Assembly: GCA_028284395.1 (NCBI GenBank) | Contig: JANQRV010000224.1 | Coordinates: forward strand, 1 to 64,000 | Source of the DNA: Saprospiraceae bacterium | GTDB taxonomy: Bacteria; Bacteroidota; Bacteroidia; Chitinophagales; Saprospiraceae | Length of the DNA: 64,000 nucleotides | Direction of reading: 5' to 3' | Shown here: piece after piece, positions 16,921 through 26,665 of the stretch | How the letters are laid out: each line of letters begins with the position of its first letter | Numbering within the stretch: the stretch's first letter is position 1 | Program-made: the position numbers and the translations under genes | Notes under the pieces: generated by a model | Told to the model about the DNA's origin: nothing | Seen by the model: the letters and a program-made list of their open reading frames with translations, nothing else | Databases searched by the model: none

Positions 16921-16996
16921 TTTTAAAATTCTCGCCTTTTATTTGAAGTCTATTTTAAAATTCTCGCCTTTTATTTGAAGTCTATTTTAAAATTAT
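16921..16996 (+). repeat. 32-bp tandem repeat, about 2.4 copies
   Basis: The unit beginning TTTTAAAATTCTCGCC and ending ATTTGAAGTCTA occurs at 16921-16952 and 16953-16984 without change, and a third partial copy follows from 16985. It lies between rfbA and the ATPase gene. A TTTG in the second unit (16974-16977) with TATCTTGT 21 bp later resembles a weak promoter that would start transcription at the ATPase ATG. Confidence 0.8.
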
Positions 16997-17009
16997 CGTA
17001 TCTTGTAAT

Positions 17010-18266
17010 ATGGACTTCATAAAAAGAAAGGTTGAGAAGGAGTTACAGGCGCATCTAAAAAAGAAAGAAATCACTTTGCTGATCGGGCCTCGGCAAGTAG
17101 GAAAATCTACTCTGTTATACCGACTGAAAGAGGAATTGGAAAAAAGTGGAGAAAAAACAGTTTTTTTCAATCTTGATCGTGAAGAAGACCGTCGAACTTT
17201 TGAAAGCCAATTAACGGTCTTAGCTAATATAGAGCTATACAGCGGAGGACAGAAATGTTTCGTTTTCATTGACGAAATCCAACGGAAAGAAAATGCCGGT
17301 TTGTTCCTCAAAGGCTTGTATGATCGGGATTTACCTTATAAGTACATTGTCAGTGGTTCAGGAAGCCTGGAGTTGAAGGAAAAAGTAGTAGAATCATTGG
17401 CTGGCCGAAAACGCATTTTTGAAATTACCCCGATTTCTTTTTGGGAATTTATTGATTATCGAACGAATTACCAATTTTCTGATCGTTTAGAAACTTATGC
17501 TGACCTCCATCCGGAGGAAATACAACATAGATTAGAAGAATACCTCATTTTTGGTGGTTACCCTGAAGCAATCAAGGCTACCACAACCAGAGAAAAGGCA
17601 TTGACTATTGAAGAGGTCTATCGTAGTTATATTGATCGAGACATCAATGCCATCATCAACATCGATAAACCCAATGCTTTTGAAACACTAATGAGATTGC
17701 TGGCAATTCAAATTGGTCTGCCGCTTAACTATTCTTACTTGGCAAAAAAAACGGGACTGTCTTCTCCGACGGTCCAAAAATACATCTGGTATTTGGAGAA
17801 AACCTACATCATAAAATTGGTTTGGCCCTTTTTCACCAATCCAGTCAAAGAAATCAGCAAAGCTCCAGTGCTCTATTTCAATGATCTGGGCATGCGGAGC
17901 TACTTACGACGGACCTTCAATTTTGATCCTCTAGCACCGGATCTGGGCTTTGTTTTTCAAAATTTTATTTTTTTGCAGTTATTTGAAAAGGCAACCGAGG
18001 CTTTTACCGAGCTAAAATACTGGCGAACAAAAGATAAGGCGGAAGTTGATTTTGTGTTGGATCAATTCCCGGTTCCGATTCCTTTTGAAGTGAAATATTC
18101 GAATTCAATAAATCACAAGATTAATACCTCATTAAGAAATTACATCAAGCAATATAAGCCTAGGTGTGCTTATTTGATCAGCCGTTCTTTACAGCAAACT
18201 ATAATGATCCAGCAAACGGAAGTGAGGTGGATTCCTTATTGGAAAACTCGATCCCAAATTCAGTGA
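17010..18266 (+). CDS. AAA ATPase with DUF4143 domain
   Basis: A 418-aa ATP-binding protein of the AAA_14/DUF4143 family. Walker A is GPRQVGKST (26-34) and Walker B ends at Asp88-Glu89 (FVFIDEIQ). The middle has the family's GSGSLELK and FWEF motifs. The C-terminal DUF4143 part has YWRTKDKAEVDFVL and PFEVKYS, a PD-(D/E)XK-like arrangement of acidic residues and lysine. Such genes are widespread, often laterally moved, and their role is unsettled. It has no evident link to polysaccharide synthesis and sits as cargo between rfbA and the acyltransferase pair, behind a tandem repeat. Confidence in the family is high, in any function low. Confidence 0.85.
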   Translation: MDFIKRKVEKELQAHLKKKEITLLIGPRQVGKSTLLYRLKEELEKSGEKTVFFNLDREEDRRTFESQLTVLANIELYSGGQKCFVFIDEIQRKENAGLFLKGLYDRDLPYKYIVSGSGSLELKEKVVESLAGRKRIFEITPISFWEFIDYRTNYQFSDRLETYADLHPEEIQHRLEEYLIFGGYPEAIKATTTREKALTIEEVYRSYIDRDINAIINIDKPNAFETLMRLLAIQIGLPLNYSYLAKKTGLSSPTVQKYIWYLEKTYIIKLVWPFFTNPVKEISKAPVLYFNDLGMRSYLRRTFNFDPLAPDLGFVFQNFIFLQLFEKATEAFTELKYWRTKDKAEVDFVLDQFPVPIPFEVKYSNSINHKINTSLRNYIKQYKPRCAYLISRSLQQTIMIQQTEVRWIPYWKTRSQIQ

Positions 18267-18353
18267 CCGTAAAAGGCAGCGGTAAGAGATTACTACCCAG
18301 CGATTGAAATTGGATAAGGTTCTTACCAACCCTCATTAAAGCAAAATCAACAT

Positions 18354-19793
18354 TTGTTATTTAATTCATTTGAATTTGGCATCTTTTTACCAATTGTATT
18401 CCTACTCTATTGGTTTGCATTCGGGAAGAATTTGCAATGGCAAAATCTGCTTCTACTATTTGCAAGTTATTTGTTTTATGGTTGGTGGGATTGGCGATTT
18501 TTAGGACTGATTCTTTTTAGTTCAGTTTTGGATTATAGCTTGGGGCTAAGGATTGGATCGACTGAAGATGACAGAGTTAAAAAGCTATTCTTAGTAATAA
18601 GTCTCGTTTGTAATTTAGGGTTACTAGGGTTTTTCAAGTATTACAATTTTTTCGTTGAACAATTCATTACCGCTTTTTCCTTTTTCGGAAGTAAGCCTTC
18701 TATTCATACATTAAAAATCATACTGCCAGTAGGGATAAGTTTTTACACCTTTCAAACATTAAGTTATACCATTGATGTCTATAGAAGAAAGCTTCAACCA
18801 ACCAATGATATCGTGGCATTTATGGCTTTTGTTAGTTTCTTTCCACAATTGGTAGCTGGCCCAATTGAAAGAGCTTCCAATTTACTCCCTCAATTTGTAA
18901 GCCCGAGGCGCTTTGATTTGGAGAAAGCTAAGGATGGGTTGAGGCAAATTTTATGGGGATTATTTAAGAAAGTAGTAATTGCTGATAATTGTGCCATATT
19001 GGTAGATCAAATTTTTGGAAATTCAGAAGCATTATCAGGAAGTATTCTTTTAATTGGGGCAATATTGTTTGCTTTTCAAATCTACGGCGATTTTTCTGGG
19101 TATTCCGACATTGCAATTGGTACTGGTAGACTATTTGGCTTTAACTTAATGCAGAACTTTGCCTTTCCATATTTTTCCAGAGATATTCCGGAATTCTGGA
19201 GGAGATGGCACATATCTTTAAGTACATGGTTTCGGGATTATGTATATATTCCACTTGGAGGAAGTAGGGTGAACAGTAAGTTTAAACTGATTAGAAATGT
19301 ATTAACTATTTTTTTGATAAGTGGGTTTTGGCATGGTGCAAATTGGACTTTTATTTTTTGGGGAGGGCTAAATGCTCTGTTCTTTTTGCCATCTATACTT
19401 ACTGGTACCAATCGTACAAACCTCAATTCAGTTGCTGAAGGTAGAATTTTTCCATCGATAGGGGAACTCTTTAAGATTATCTCTACCTTTTTATTGACAT
19501 GTTTGATGTGGATATTTTTTAGAGCGGAAAACCTAGAACATTCGTTTGTTTATGTAGCAGGCATTTTGGATTCTTCCCTCATTACCTTTGATGGAACTTT
19601 AAAGTATTTGAAAATAATTCCACTGATATCAATTCTTTTGATTTTCGAGTGGAGTCAGAGATTGAAAAAACATGGTTTACAAATAAATGAATTTCATCCC
19701 ATATTAAGATGGACTATTTACTACACAATAATTTTTCTGTTGTTGGTTGCCGGCAATTTTAACTATAATGAATTTATCTATTTTCAATTCTAG
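18354..19793 (+). CDS. MBOAT-family polysaccharide O-acyltransferase (AlgI-like)
   Basis: A 479-aa integral membrane O-acyltransferase that passes acyl groups, usually acetyl, across the membrane to a surface polymer. The TTG start gives the family N-terminus MLFNSFEFGIFLPIVFLLYW. About ten hydrophobic segments are seen. The MBOAT motifs are intact: FWRRWHISLSTWFRDY with His286, and SGFWHGANWTF with the invariant His327. The next gene overlaps its end and encodes the usual SGNH-type periplasmic partner, as in alginate and cellulose acetylation systems. It lies in the AT-rich part of the locus. Confidence 0.93.
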   Translation: MLFNSFEFGIFLPIVFLLYWFAFGKNLQWQNLLLLFASYLFYGWWDWRFLGLILFSSVLDYSLGLRIGSTEDDRVKKLFLVISLVCNLGLLGFFKYYNFFVEQFITAFSFFGSKPSIHTLKIILPVGISFYTFQTLSYTIDVYRRKLQPTNDIVAFMAFVSFFPQLVAGPIERASNLLPQFVSPRRFDLEKAKDGLRQILWGLFKKVVIADNCAILVDQIFGNSEALSGSILLIGAILFAFQIYGDFSGYSDIAIGTGRLFGFNLMQNFAFPYFSRDIPEFWRRWHISLSTWFRDYVYIPLGGSRVNSKFKLIRNVLTIFLISGFWHGANWTFIFWGGLNALFFLPSILTGTNRTNLNSVAEGRIFPSIGELFKIISTFLLTCLMWIFFRAENLEHSFVYVAGILDSSLITFDGTLKYLKIIPLISILLIFEWSQRLKKHGLQINEFHPILRWTIYYTIIFLLLVAGNFNYNEFIYFQF

Positions 19794-20958
19794 GGAAAGA
19801 GTAATTACAGGCTTTGTCATTAAGTTCTTATTGTTTCTATTGCCGCCAATGTTGCTGATCGGTTTTGCAGAATATGTGCTATTTCAAACTGGAGAGTCTT
19901 GGCCTGTCGAGAAAGTAATCGAAGTTCAAAGAAGGGATAGTGTCGAAAAGGTTCTTTATATGCGTGGGATTTTATCTCAACAGTTTAACTCTTATAAGAT
20001 TGAGGGGATAAAGACATTTGAACCAAAGCTGCTAATTGTTGGTAGCTCCCGAGTCATGAAATTTAGAAAGGAGTTTTTTCCATCCATGGCAGAAGAATTC
20101 TATAACGCAGGGGGAATATTACAATGTGTTGGTGACTTTAAAGCATTTGTGTCCTTATTGGAAAATAAAGAAATCCCTATTCCTGAATACTTAATAGTAG
20201 GAATTGACCCTTGGTGGTTTAAACAAGATAATATTCCCAGTAAGACGTGGTTATCAAAAGAACGCCTAATTGATCATGCAACTACACTAACTGGACATCA
20301 ACTTGCCTTAAGAAGATTACTACTCAACCCAGACAAAGCAAAATCAGCGTTTATGTCATCTAATAGTAGCCATCATTTAGGGGTAGTTGCTATACTACAA
20401 GAGGCAGGTTTTAGATTGGATGGAAGCAAAAGTACTTCATCTCACTTAGTTGCAGAACTTGATCAAAATCCAGTGTACGAAGATAGAGAACAGCCACCAA
20501 TTATCGAACGTATTAGAGAACAAAAGACAACTAGGTTTACGGTTTCTGATGTTTCTTTAGAAAATTTGGAAATGATGATAGATTGTTTCAAAATTGTAAA
20601 GAACCTTGGAGTTGAGGTAATCGCTTATTTCCCACCTTTCTCTGATGAATCATATGAAGCCTTGGAAGGTTCTTTACCTTTAGCAGAGTGGTGGCATTTT
20701 TATAAAGAGGAAGTAATCAATGGGATTTCATCGACTGTGAACAATGTTATAAACCTTACTTATCCCAAGGAGATGAATCAGGATCAGTTGCTCTTCATTG
20801 ATGGAATCCATCCCGGCGAAATATTTGTAGCTCTTCAGATTAAATACTTCTTTCAAAAAATGGAAGCAGAGGAAATAAGTAAAGGATTGTTTACTTCTCC
20901 CAATTATTTGGATTCCCTTGTCCGTTCTACCTCTAACCCAATTGAGTTTAACTTCTGA
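19768..20958 (+). CDS. SGNH-hydrolase-like partner of MBOAT acyltransferase
   Basis: A 396-aa protein with an N-terminal membrane anchor (FVIKFLLFLLPPMLLIGFA) and an extracytoplasmic domain resembling SGNH/GDSL enzymes of the AlgJ/AlgX/DltD kind. Block I is LLIVGSSRVMKF (Ser93 or Ser94 as candidate nucleophile) and block V is DGIHPG with Asp345 and His348. I take the ATG at 19768 rather than the TTG at 19747; it still overlaps the MBOAT gene by 26 bp, so the pair is co-translated. The likely job is to transfer the acyl group delivered by the MBOAT protein to the exported polysaccharide. Enzyme assignment is by motif and context. Confidence 0.8.
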   Translation: MNLSIFNSRERVITGFVIKFLLFLLPPMLLIGFAEYVLFQTGESWPVEKVIEVQRRDSVEKVLYMRGILSQQFNSYKIEGIKTFEPKLLIVGSSRVMKFRKEFFPSMAEEFYNAGGILQCVGDFKAFVSLLENKEIPIPEYLIVGIDPWWFKQDNIPSKTWLSKERLIDHATTLTGHQLALRRLLLNPDKAKSAFMSSNSSHHLGVVAILQEAGFRLDGSKSTSSHLVAELDQNPVYEDREQPPIIERIREQKTTRFTVSDVSLENLEMMIDCFKIVKNLGVEVIAYFPPFSDESYEALEGSLPLAEWWHFYKEEVINGISSTVNNVINLTYPKEMNQDQLLFIDGIHPGEIFVALQIKYFFQKMEAEEISKGLFTSPNYLDSLVRSTSNPIEFNF

Positions 20959-21013
20959 ATGATGATTTGCATACATCACAATCGTTTACAAACTACCAGA
21001 TCAAGGTGATTCT

Positions 21014-21955
21014 ATGAAAAAAGTACTCATTACTGGTGCCGCTGGCTTTCTGGGTTCCCATCTCTGCGATCGCTTTATCAAAGAAGGCTATCGCGTAATT
21101 GGAATGGATAATTTAATTACCGGTAATCTTAAGAACATTGAACATCTCTTCCCCTTAAAAGAGTTTGAATTTCATTTTCATGATGTCAGTAAATTTGTTC
21201 ATGTTCCGGGGCACTTGGACTATATACTTCACTTTGCTTCGCCTGCTAGCCCAATTGATTATCTGAAAATGCCCATCCAGACTCTGAAGGTAGGGTCTTT
21301 GGGAACTCATAATCTCCTTGGGTTAGCTAAAGAAAAGCGAGCCCGAATCCTTGTCGCTTCCACTTCTGAGGTGTATGGAGATCCATTGGTGCATCCCCAG
21401 CGAGAGGATTATTGGGGAAACGTCAATCCGGTTGGACCCCGAGGTGTATACGATGAAGCAAAACGTTTTCAAGAGGCAATGACCATGGCCTATCATACTT
21501 ATCATGGTTTGGAAACTAGGATTGTTAGGATTTTCAATACTTATGGACCAAGGATGAGAGTCAATGACGGTAGGGTATTGCCAACCTTTTTTTCCCAAGC
21601 AATAAGAGGAGAAGGCTTGACCGTTTTTGGGAGTGGTTCTCAAACTCGTTCATTTTGTTATGTAGACGACTTAGTGGAGGGAGTATATCGATTGTTACTC
21701 AGCGATTATTCTCAACCAATAAACATTGGTAACCCAGAGGAGATTACTATCCTAGATTTTGCCAGACAAGTATTAAGATTGGTGAATAATCCAAAGGCAA
21801 AGATTGTCTACCGAGACCTTCCGATTGATGATCCAAAGATTCGACAACCTGATATTTCTAAAGCAAAGAATATTTTGCAATGGACTCCTTTAGTGTGTCG
21901 GCAAGAAGGACTGAAAAAAGCTTTGCTGTATTTTAGAGCAGTTGTTCCTTATTGA
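21014..21955 (+). CDS. UDP-glucuronate decarboxylase (UDP-xylose synthase)
   Basis: A 313-aa extended SDR that decarboxylates UDP-glucuronate to UDP-xylose. The NAD motif is [14 protein letters not shown]. The segments [27 protein letters not shown] and [19 protein letters not shown] are the signature of UXS enzymes, with catalytic Tyr146 and Lys150. The C-terminal RPDI-like segment ([10 protein letters not shown]) also fits. UDP-glucuronate would come from a UDP-glucose dehydrogenase that is not certain in this window; the enzyme at 11505 is one candidate. It suggests xylose in the polymer. Confidence 0.9.
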   Translation: MKKVLITGAAGFLGSHLCDRFIKEGYRVIGMDNLITGNLKNIEHLFPLKEFEFHFHDVSKFVHVPGHLDYILHFASPASPIDYLKMPIQTLKVGSLGTHNLLGLAKEKRARILVASTSEVYGDPLVHPQREDYWGNVNPVGPRGVYDEAKRFQEAMTMAYHTYHGLETRIVRIFNTYGPRMRVNDGRVLPTFFSQAIRGEGLTVFGSGSQTRSFCYVDDLVEGVYRLLLSDYSQPINIGNPEEITILDFARQVLRLVNNPKAKIVYRDLPIDDPKIRQPDISKAKNILQWTPLVCRQEGLKKALLYFRAVVPY

Positions 21956-22443
21956 GGAAAAACCAAATAATTTTATTGGTCCGATCATCTCCCCTAAGAG
22001 ACCTATTGATCATCGGAGAGCATTCTCTGATATCCTATAAGAAGGCCAAATCACATTTGGGAACGGACATTTTCGTTTGCGGGTGATCCTGTGGATGGAA
22101 TATTCAATATATTTCTTTTGCTTAGTAATGCACAACTATTATAAATCTCAGCAATCCAGAGTAATTCTGGTTTACTAGACCTTGTAAAAAAGAAATAGAC
22201 AATTTATCGAACCCAAAAGAATTCATTTAGTACACGAACTGTGTCGGGGGATTTCTTTATAGATTAAATGCACTGAAAAACTAAAGCAAATTCTGTACAG
22301 AAATGTAACCTCGTTATCGGTCTAAAAGAAGATTTAGAAATTGCGCTTCACTACTTTTGAGGCAAAAATTAAAAAGAATTCATTTTTCTCGAAATTTCTT
22401 CAATATTACCAAACCTCTGAAGAGGAATAAAGAGCTTTAAAAT
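21956..22443. other. Intergenic region before first wzc
   Basis: 488 bp without a convincing gene. It is AT-rich with several short inverted repeats near its left end (around 21985-22035) that may include a diverged relative of the repeats at 30964 and 32734. A possible -7 box lies at 22352. Nothing else is recognised. Confidence 0.5.
22352..22359 (+). promoter_or_regulatory. Candidate -7 box before wzc
   Basis: TACTTTTG fits TAnnTTTG, about 85 bp before the wzc start. The -33 element is poor, so this is tentative. Confidence 0.3.
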
Positions 22444-24795
22444 TTGGAAAACAATAATAACGGCCAGGAACCTATCATGAACCAGGATATTCCGGTTGAT
22501 TTTCGTCAATGGTTGTTCAAAGCCCTTTACTACTGGTGGTTATTTGCTTTGAGTATTTCCTTGTCAGTCTTCGGCGCTTACTTTTACCTAAGGTACTCAA
22601 CGCCTCAGTACGATGCGAGTTGTACCTTGCTCATCAAAACCAAAGATTCCGAGGGACTATCAGAAGGAAGTATTTTATTAAAGGATCGAGGGATTCTCGA
22701 AGGAGCCAATATGTTAAGCAATGAAATTGAGATTCTTAAGTCTCGGACTCTAATGAGAGAAGTAGTATCCAGATTGAAGTTAAATATCCAATACTACAGA
22801 ATTGGTCGAGTCAAAGAATCAGAGTTGTATGAAAATACTCCCATTCTCCTCGACACATTCGTACTTGAAAATGACGAGGAACTTGACTTGTTTTTAGAAA
22901 TTCTAGACAATAGCTCTTTTAATTTGAAATTCTCTGAAGAAGGAGTACCACAAAGAGCACAATTCGGATTGCCCTTATTTCATGAAGATTATGGATTGTT
23001 CACAATCATCACTAGGGATTCCCTATTCAAAGAGAACCCTAACAACATATATCGTATTAGCTTATCTGGAAAAGAGAAGATGGCCCAGTTTTATTCTTCG
23101 AGATTAAGAATTGAGCAGGTTGGAGAAGAATGGTCTTCTAGTGTTTTGGAATTGGTTACGAGAGATCCCATACCTGGCAAAGCTGAAGATATATTAAATA
23201 CTTTAGTAAAAGTATATGAGGATGCCGGTGTAGATGATGAAAATCGTGTATTGAGGAATACTCTTAGTTTTATTGATAAAAGATTATATACTTTAATCCG
23301 TGAATTGAGAGATTTAGAAGGTGATATTGAAGAGTATAAGAGTAAAAATACAATAGTTACTGACAACCCAGCAGAAAATCTCCAGTACATATATGGTAAA
23401 CTTGCTAGGTTGGAAGAAGAAATGGAGGAGCTAGAACTTGAGCGGGAATTGATTACTTCTCTTGATAGTTTTCTTGTAAAAAGTCGGGAGGAGTTAAATC
23501 TAATTCCAGCAAATTTAACAATGCAGAATTTAGATCTAACAAAGAATATCGAAGAATTCAATCAGCTTTATCTAAAGAGAGATGGTCTGTTGAGAAATGG
23601 TGCTACTCTAGAAAACCCCACTTTAGAGGGAATGTCTAATCAACTAATGGCATTAAGAGAAATCATTATTTCTTCTGTTCAAAAAATTCGATCAGATCTA
23701 AGTGTACCCATTGCTCAAGCTCAAAAAGAAATTGATTCAATCACAGTGCAAGTGGGTTCAATTCCACAGAAGGAAAGAGCACTACTGGATCAGAAACGCT
23801 TGCAAGCCTTAAAGGAAAATCTATATCTGTTTTTGTTGCAAAAAAGAGAAGAAACCGCACTAGCTGAAGCAGTTACAACTCCTAATACACGTATAATTGA
23901 TCCCGCTAAAAGCACAAATATACCAGTAATTCCTAGGCCACAACTGATTTATCTCTCATCACTATTAATTGGATTATTGATCCCAATCGGGATAATTTCA
24001 ATACGGGAATTTCTAAATGATCGAGTTCAATCAGAGAATCACATTTTAAGAGAAACGAGTTTGCCAATCATTGGCCGCATTGGAATTCATAAAGAAAACT
24101 CCAAAATTACCTTTACAGGAAAGTCTCGTTCTGCTATAACAGAAATGTTTCGATCTTTAAGAACTAATCTCAGCTATATAAACCCTAATCAAACTAAACA
24201 AGTGTTATTGACCACCTCGGCAACTGGAGGAGAAGGTAAAACATTTATAACTATCAATCTCGGTGCTGCTTTAGCACTTTCGAACAAGAAAGTGGTTATA
24301 GTAGGTCTCGATTTGCGAAAGCCGAAGCTTTATCAATATCTCCAACATGAAGAAAACAAATTAGGGGTTACCAATTATCTTATCGGTGAAGTCGAGTTTT
24401 TAGATATCATTAGAAAAACAGATTTCCATGAAAACCTTTCCTTTATTACAAGTGGTCCCATACCTCCTAACCCTTCAGAACTAATTCTATCAGACCGTAT
24501 GCGTGCTCTTGTAGCTGATTTAAAGGAGAATTTTGATTATATACTTTTTGATACCTCTCCAGTAGGATTAGTTGCCGATGCTTTGCTGATCAATGACTAT
24601 ATTGATAGTTGTATAATCGTTATTCGGCAGGGATATTCCCGTATTGGAACCATAAAAATGCTTGATCAATTGAACAAAGAAGGCAAACTCAGAAAGCCTG
24701 GAATTGTCTTTAATGGGGTGAAGTCTGGTAGAGGGTATGGGTATGGGTATGGGTATGGATATGGATATGGGTATGGGTATTATGATGATAAATAG
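22444..24795 (+). CDS. wzc: Wzc-like polysaccharide co-polymerase and tyrosine kinase, copy 1
   Basis: A 783-aa inner-membrane protein controlling chain length and export. Residues about 24-48 are the first membrane span after WLFKALYYWW, followed by a large periplasmic Wzz/GNVR region with coiled coils, a second span near 505-525 (LIYLSSLLIGLLIPIGII) and a cytoplasmic BY-kinase domain. Walker A is GGEGKT with Lys599; Walker A' is VGLDLRKPK and Walker B is LFDTSP. The C-terminus is a regular Gly-Tyr tail that would be the autophosphorylation cluster, encoded by a hexanucleotide repeat. The start is TTG at 22444; an in-frame ATG at 22477 is an alternative. A paralogue of nearly the same length is at 55786. 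The CpsB phosphatase at 14030 is the likely counter-enzyme. Confidence 0.92.
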   Translation: MENNNNGQEPIMNQDIPVDFRQWLFKALYYWWLFALSISLSVFGAYFYLRYSTPQYDASCTLLIKTKDSEGLSEGSILLKDRGILEGANMLSNEIEILKSRTLMREVVSRLKLNIQYYRIGRVKESELYENTPILLDTFVLENDEELDLFLEILDNSSFNLKFSEEGVPQRAQFGLPLFHEDYGLFTIITRDSLFKENPNNIYRISLSGKEKMAQFYSSRLRIEQVGEEWSSSVLELVTRDPIPGKAEDILNTLVKVYEDAGVDDENRVLRNTLSFIDKRLYTLIRELRDLEGDIEEYKSKNTIVTDNPAENLQYIYGKLARLEEEMEELELERELITSLDSFLVKSREELNLIPANLTMQNLDLTKNIEEFNQLYLKRDGLLRNGATLENPTLEGMSNQLMALREIIISSVQKIRSDLSVPIAQAQKEIDSITVQVGSIPQKERALLDQKRLQALKENLYLFLLQKREETALAEAVTTPNTRIIDPAKSTNIPVIPRPQLIYLSSLLIGLLIPIGIISIREFLNDRVQSENHILRETSLPIIGRIGIHKENSKITFTGKSRSAITEMFRSLRTNLSYINPNQTKQVLLTTSATGGEGKTFITINLGAALALSNKKVVIVGLDLRKPKLYQYLQHEENKLGVTNYLIGEVEFLDIIRKTDFHENLSFITSGPIPPNPSELILSDRMRALVADLKENFDYILFDTSPVGLVADALLINDYIDSCIIVIRQGYSRIGTIKMLDQLNKEGKLRKPGIVFNGVKSGRGYGYGYGYGYGYGYGYYDDK
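24733..24780 (+). repeat. Hexanucleotide repeat coding the Tyr-Gly tail
   Basis: Eight uninterrupted 6-bp units of GGGTAT (two of them GGATAT) encode alternating Gly-Tyr at the end of the Wzc protein. Near-identical units could gain or lose copies by slippage without shifting the frame, changing the number of phosphorylatable tyrosines. Confidence 0.85.
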
Positions 24796-24900
24796 GAATA
24801 CTGCATTTTATCTGAATATTTGAGTGAGGTTTGATTACATGAGCTTTTGAATACTGATAATTCCTAAGTTCTTAAACTGGACTACTGATTTTATAGAACT

Positions 24901-25593
24901 ATGAAAGTTAGAGCTGTCATTCAAGCAAGGATGTCTAGTACCCGTTTGAGAGGAAAGACATTGATGCCAGTAGCTGGAAGAACATTACTAAAAAGAGTAG
25001 TCGAGGCAGCAATGAAAAATTCCTTTATTGATGAAGTAATTATCGCAACTTCTCATCATGGTGAAGATGATCCGATTGAGGCTTATTCTAAATACCTTGG
25101 TGTTCATTGCATTAGAGGGGATAGGACCAATGTATTTCAAAGGTTCGAGTTAGCAAGTAGAGACCTCTGTACTGAGGACCAGATAGTACGGATCACAGCG
25201 GATAACCCCTTTACTCGTCCTGAATTAAACGCTAAACTTTTTGAAAGTCATATAAAGGCTAAATATGATTATTCAGCTGTCAAAGGACTTTCTCATGTGG
25301 TATACGAGTTTATTCAAGTTGAAGCAATAATGAAAGTTGCTGCAACAAAAATCCAATTAAGTCTGCACGATCAAGAGCATGTAACTCCGATCTTTCGAGA
25401 AGGTGTGATAAGTTTCAAAACGCAAGAAATAGCTCCTGAAGTTTTTAAGTTAGATTCCTATTTTGATAGCTTACTTACAATTGATAGTCATGAGGATCTA
25501 TCAAGGATAGAAGAAATGATTTTGAAATTAGATTTGGATTGCAGAGGTTTTGATTTCGATAAAATTTATCATTGGTTGAAATCTAAATATTAG
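24901..25593 (+). CDS. pseF: Cytidylyltransferase-type protein (SpsF/PseF-like)
   Basis: A 230-aa nucleotidyltransferase of the SpsF/NeuA-like group. It starts AVIQARMSSTRLRGKTLMP, the CMP-sugar synthetase signature, and contains ITADNPFTRP. In pseudaminic-acid clusters this type (PseF) activates the nonulosonic acid with CTP to the CMP-sugar used by glycosyltransferases. It is the first gene of a five-gene group (24901-29744) with PseB, an SDR reductase, PseI and PseG homologues, which supports that role. The 107-bp upstream gap has no clear promoter. The sugar made is probably not standard pseudaminic acid (see the reductase at 26658). Confidence 0.82.
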   Translation: MKVRAVIQARMSSTRLRGKTLMPVAGRTLLKRVVEAAMKNSFIDEVIIATSHHGEDDPIEAYSKYLGVHCIRGDRTNVFQRFELASRDLCTEDQIVRITADNPFTRPELNAKLFESHIKAKYDYSAVKGLSHVVYEFIQVEAIMKVAATKIQLSLHDQEHVTPIFREGVISFKTQEIAPEVFKLDSYFDSLLTIDSHEDLSRIEEMILKLDLDCRGFDFDKIYHWLKSKY

Positions 25594-25645
25594 AATATGC
25601 GTCTAATCGATTAGTATTTACGCAAACTAAAAACAGATGTAGATT

Positions 25646-26665
25646 ATGAATCTAGAAGGTAAGTCTATTTTAGTAACAGGAGGAACAGGATCTTTCGGGA
25701 AGAAGTTCATTGAAACTGTTCTGACTGAACATCCTCAGGTAAAAAGACTAGTTGTTTACTCACGCGATGAACTCAAACAGTTTGAGATGTCTCAATTATT
25801 TAGCCCAACAAGATACCGAGCCTTGCGCTATTTTATCGGAGATGTAAGAGATAAGGATCGTTTCAAAAGAGCTTGCGAGGATGTAGATATCATCGTGCAT
25901 GCAGCTGCACTCAAGCAGGTGCCGGCAGCTGAATACAATCCAATGGAATGCATTAAAACGAACATTTTTGGTGCCCAAAATGTTATTGATGCCGCTCTGG
26001 ATTCAGGGGTCAAGAGTGTAGTTGCGCTTTCGACTGACAAGGCAGCGGCACCTGTAAATCTTTATGGGGCGACCAAATTATGTTCTGATAAATTATTTAT
26101 ATCTGCAAATAATATGAAAGGAGGACGAGATTTGAATTTCTCGGTTGTGAGATATGGAAATGTAATGGGGTCAAGAGGATCTGTAATACCCTTTTTCCTA
26201 TCAAAACGTTCTTCAGGAGAGCTTCCAATTACAGACGAAAGAATGACTAGATTCAATATTACCTTAGCTAGCGGTGTGAGAATGGTCCTACGAGCTATTG
26301 AAAATGCATGGGGTGGTGAAATCTTTGTACCGAAAATTCCTTCATATAAAATACTAGATATGGCTGAGGCCATTGGACCTAATTGCAAAAAAGTGATTGT
26401 TGGTATTCGACCAGGAGAGAAAATACATGAAGAAATGATTACTGCATCGGATTCTTTTAATACTGTCGACTTGGGAGATTATTATGCGATTTTACCACAG
26501 ACCTTTCGATACTCTAAGGCGGACTATATTTCGAAAACAAATGCCACTTCGGTGGAACCAGGTTTTCAATATAATTCAGGAACAAATAAGGACTGGTTAT
26601 CCGTAACCCAAATTCGACAGTTAATTAAACAATATGTCAATCAAGATTTTACGATAGATGTTTAA
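25646..26665 (+). CDS. pseB: UDP-GlcNAc 4,6-dehydratase, inverting (PseB)
   Basis: A 339-aa SDR that removes water across C4-C6 of UDP-GlcNAc and inverts C5, giving a UDP-4-keto-6-deoxy-L-HexNAc. It has the motif GGTGSFGKKF, HAAALKQVPAAEYNP, and STDKAAAPVNLYGATK. Asp131, Lys132 and Tyr140 match the catalytic residues of characterised PseB/FlaA1. The Tyr in NLYGATK separates it from the retaining PglF/WbpM type, where Met is found; the second dehydratase in this window, at 51804, has Met. Length is normal. It overlaps the following SDR gene by 8 bp, so the keto-sugar it makes is probably handed to that enzyme. Confidence 0.92.
   Translation: MNLEGKSILVTGGTGSFGKKFIETVLTEHPQVKRLVVYSRDELKQFEMSQLFSPTRYRALRYFIGDVRDKDRFKRACEDVDIIVHAAALKQVPAAEYNPMECIKTNIFGAQNVIDAALDSGVKSVVALSTDKAAAPVNLYGATKLCSDKLFISANNMKGGRDLNFSVVRYGNVMGSRGSVIPFFLSKRSSGELPITDERMTRFNITLASGVRMVLRAIENAWGGEIFVPKIPSYKILDMAEAIGPNCKKVIVGIRPGEKIHEEMITASDSFNTVDLGDYYAILPQTFRYSKADYISKTNATSVEPGFQYNSGTNKDWLSVTQIRQLIKQYVNQDFTIDV

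Noticed and set aside
17010-18266. ATPase as part of a defence system
   Set aside because: There is no partner nuclease, toxin or methylase gene beside it; the neighbours are polysaccharide genes.
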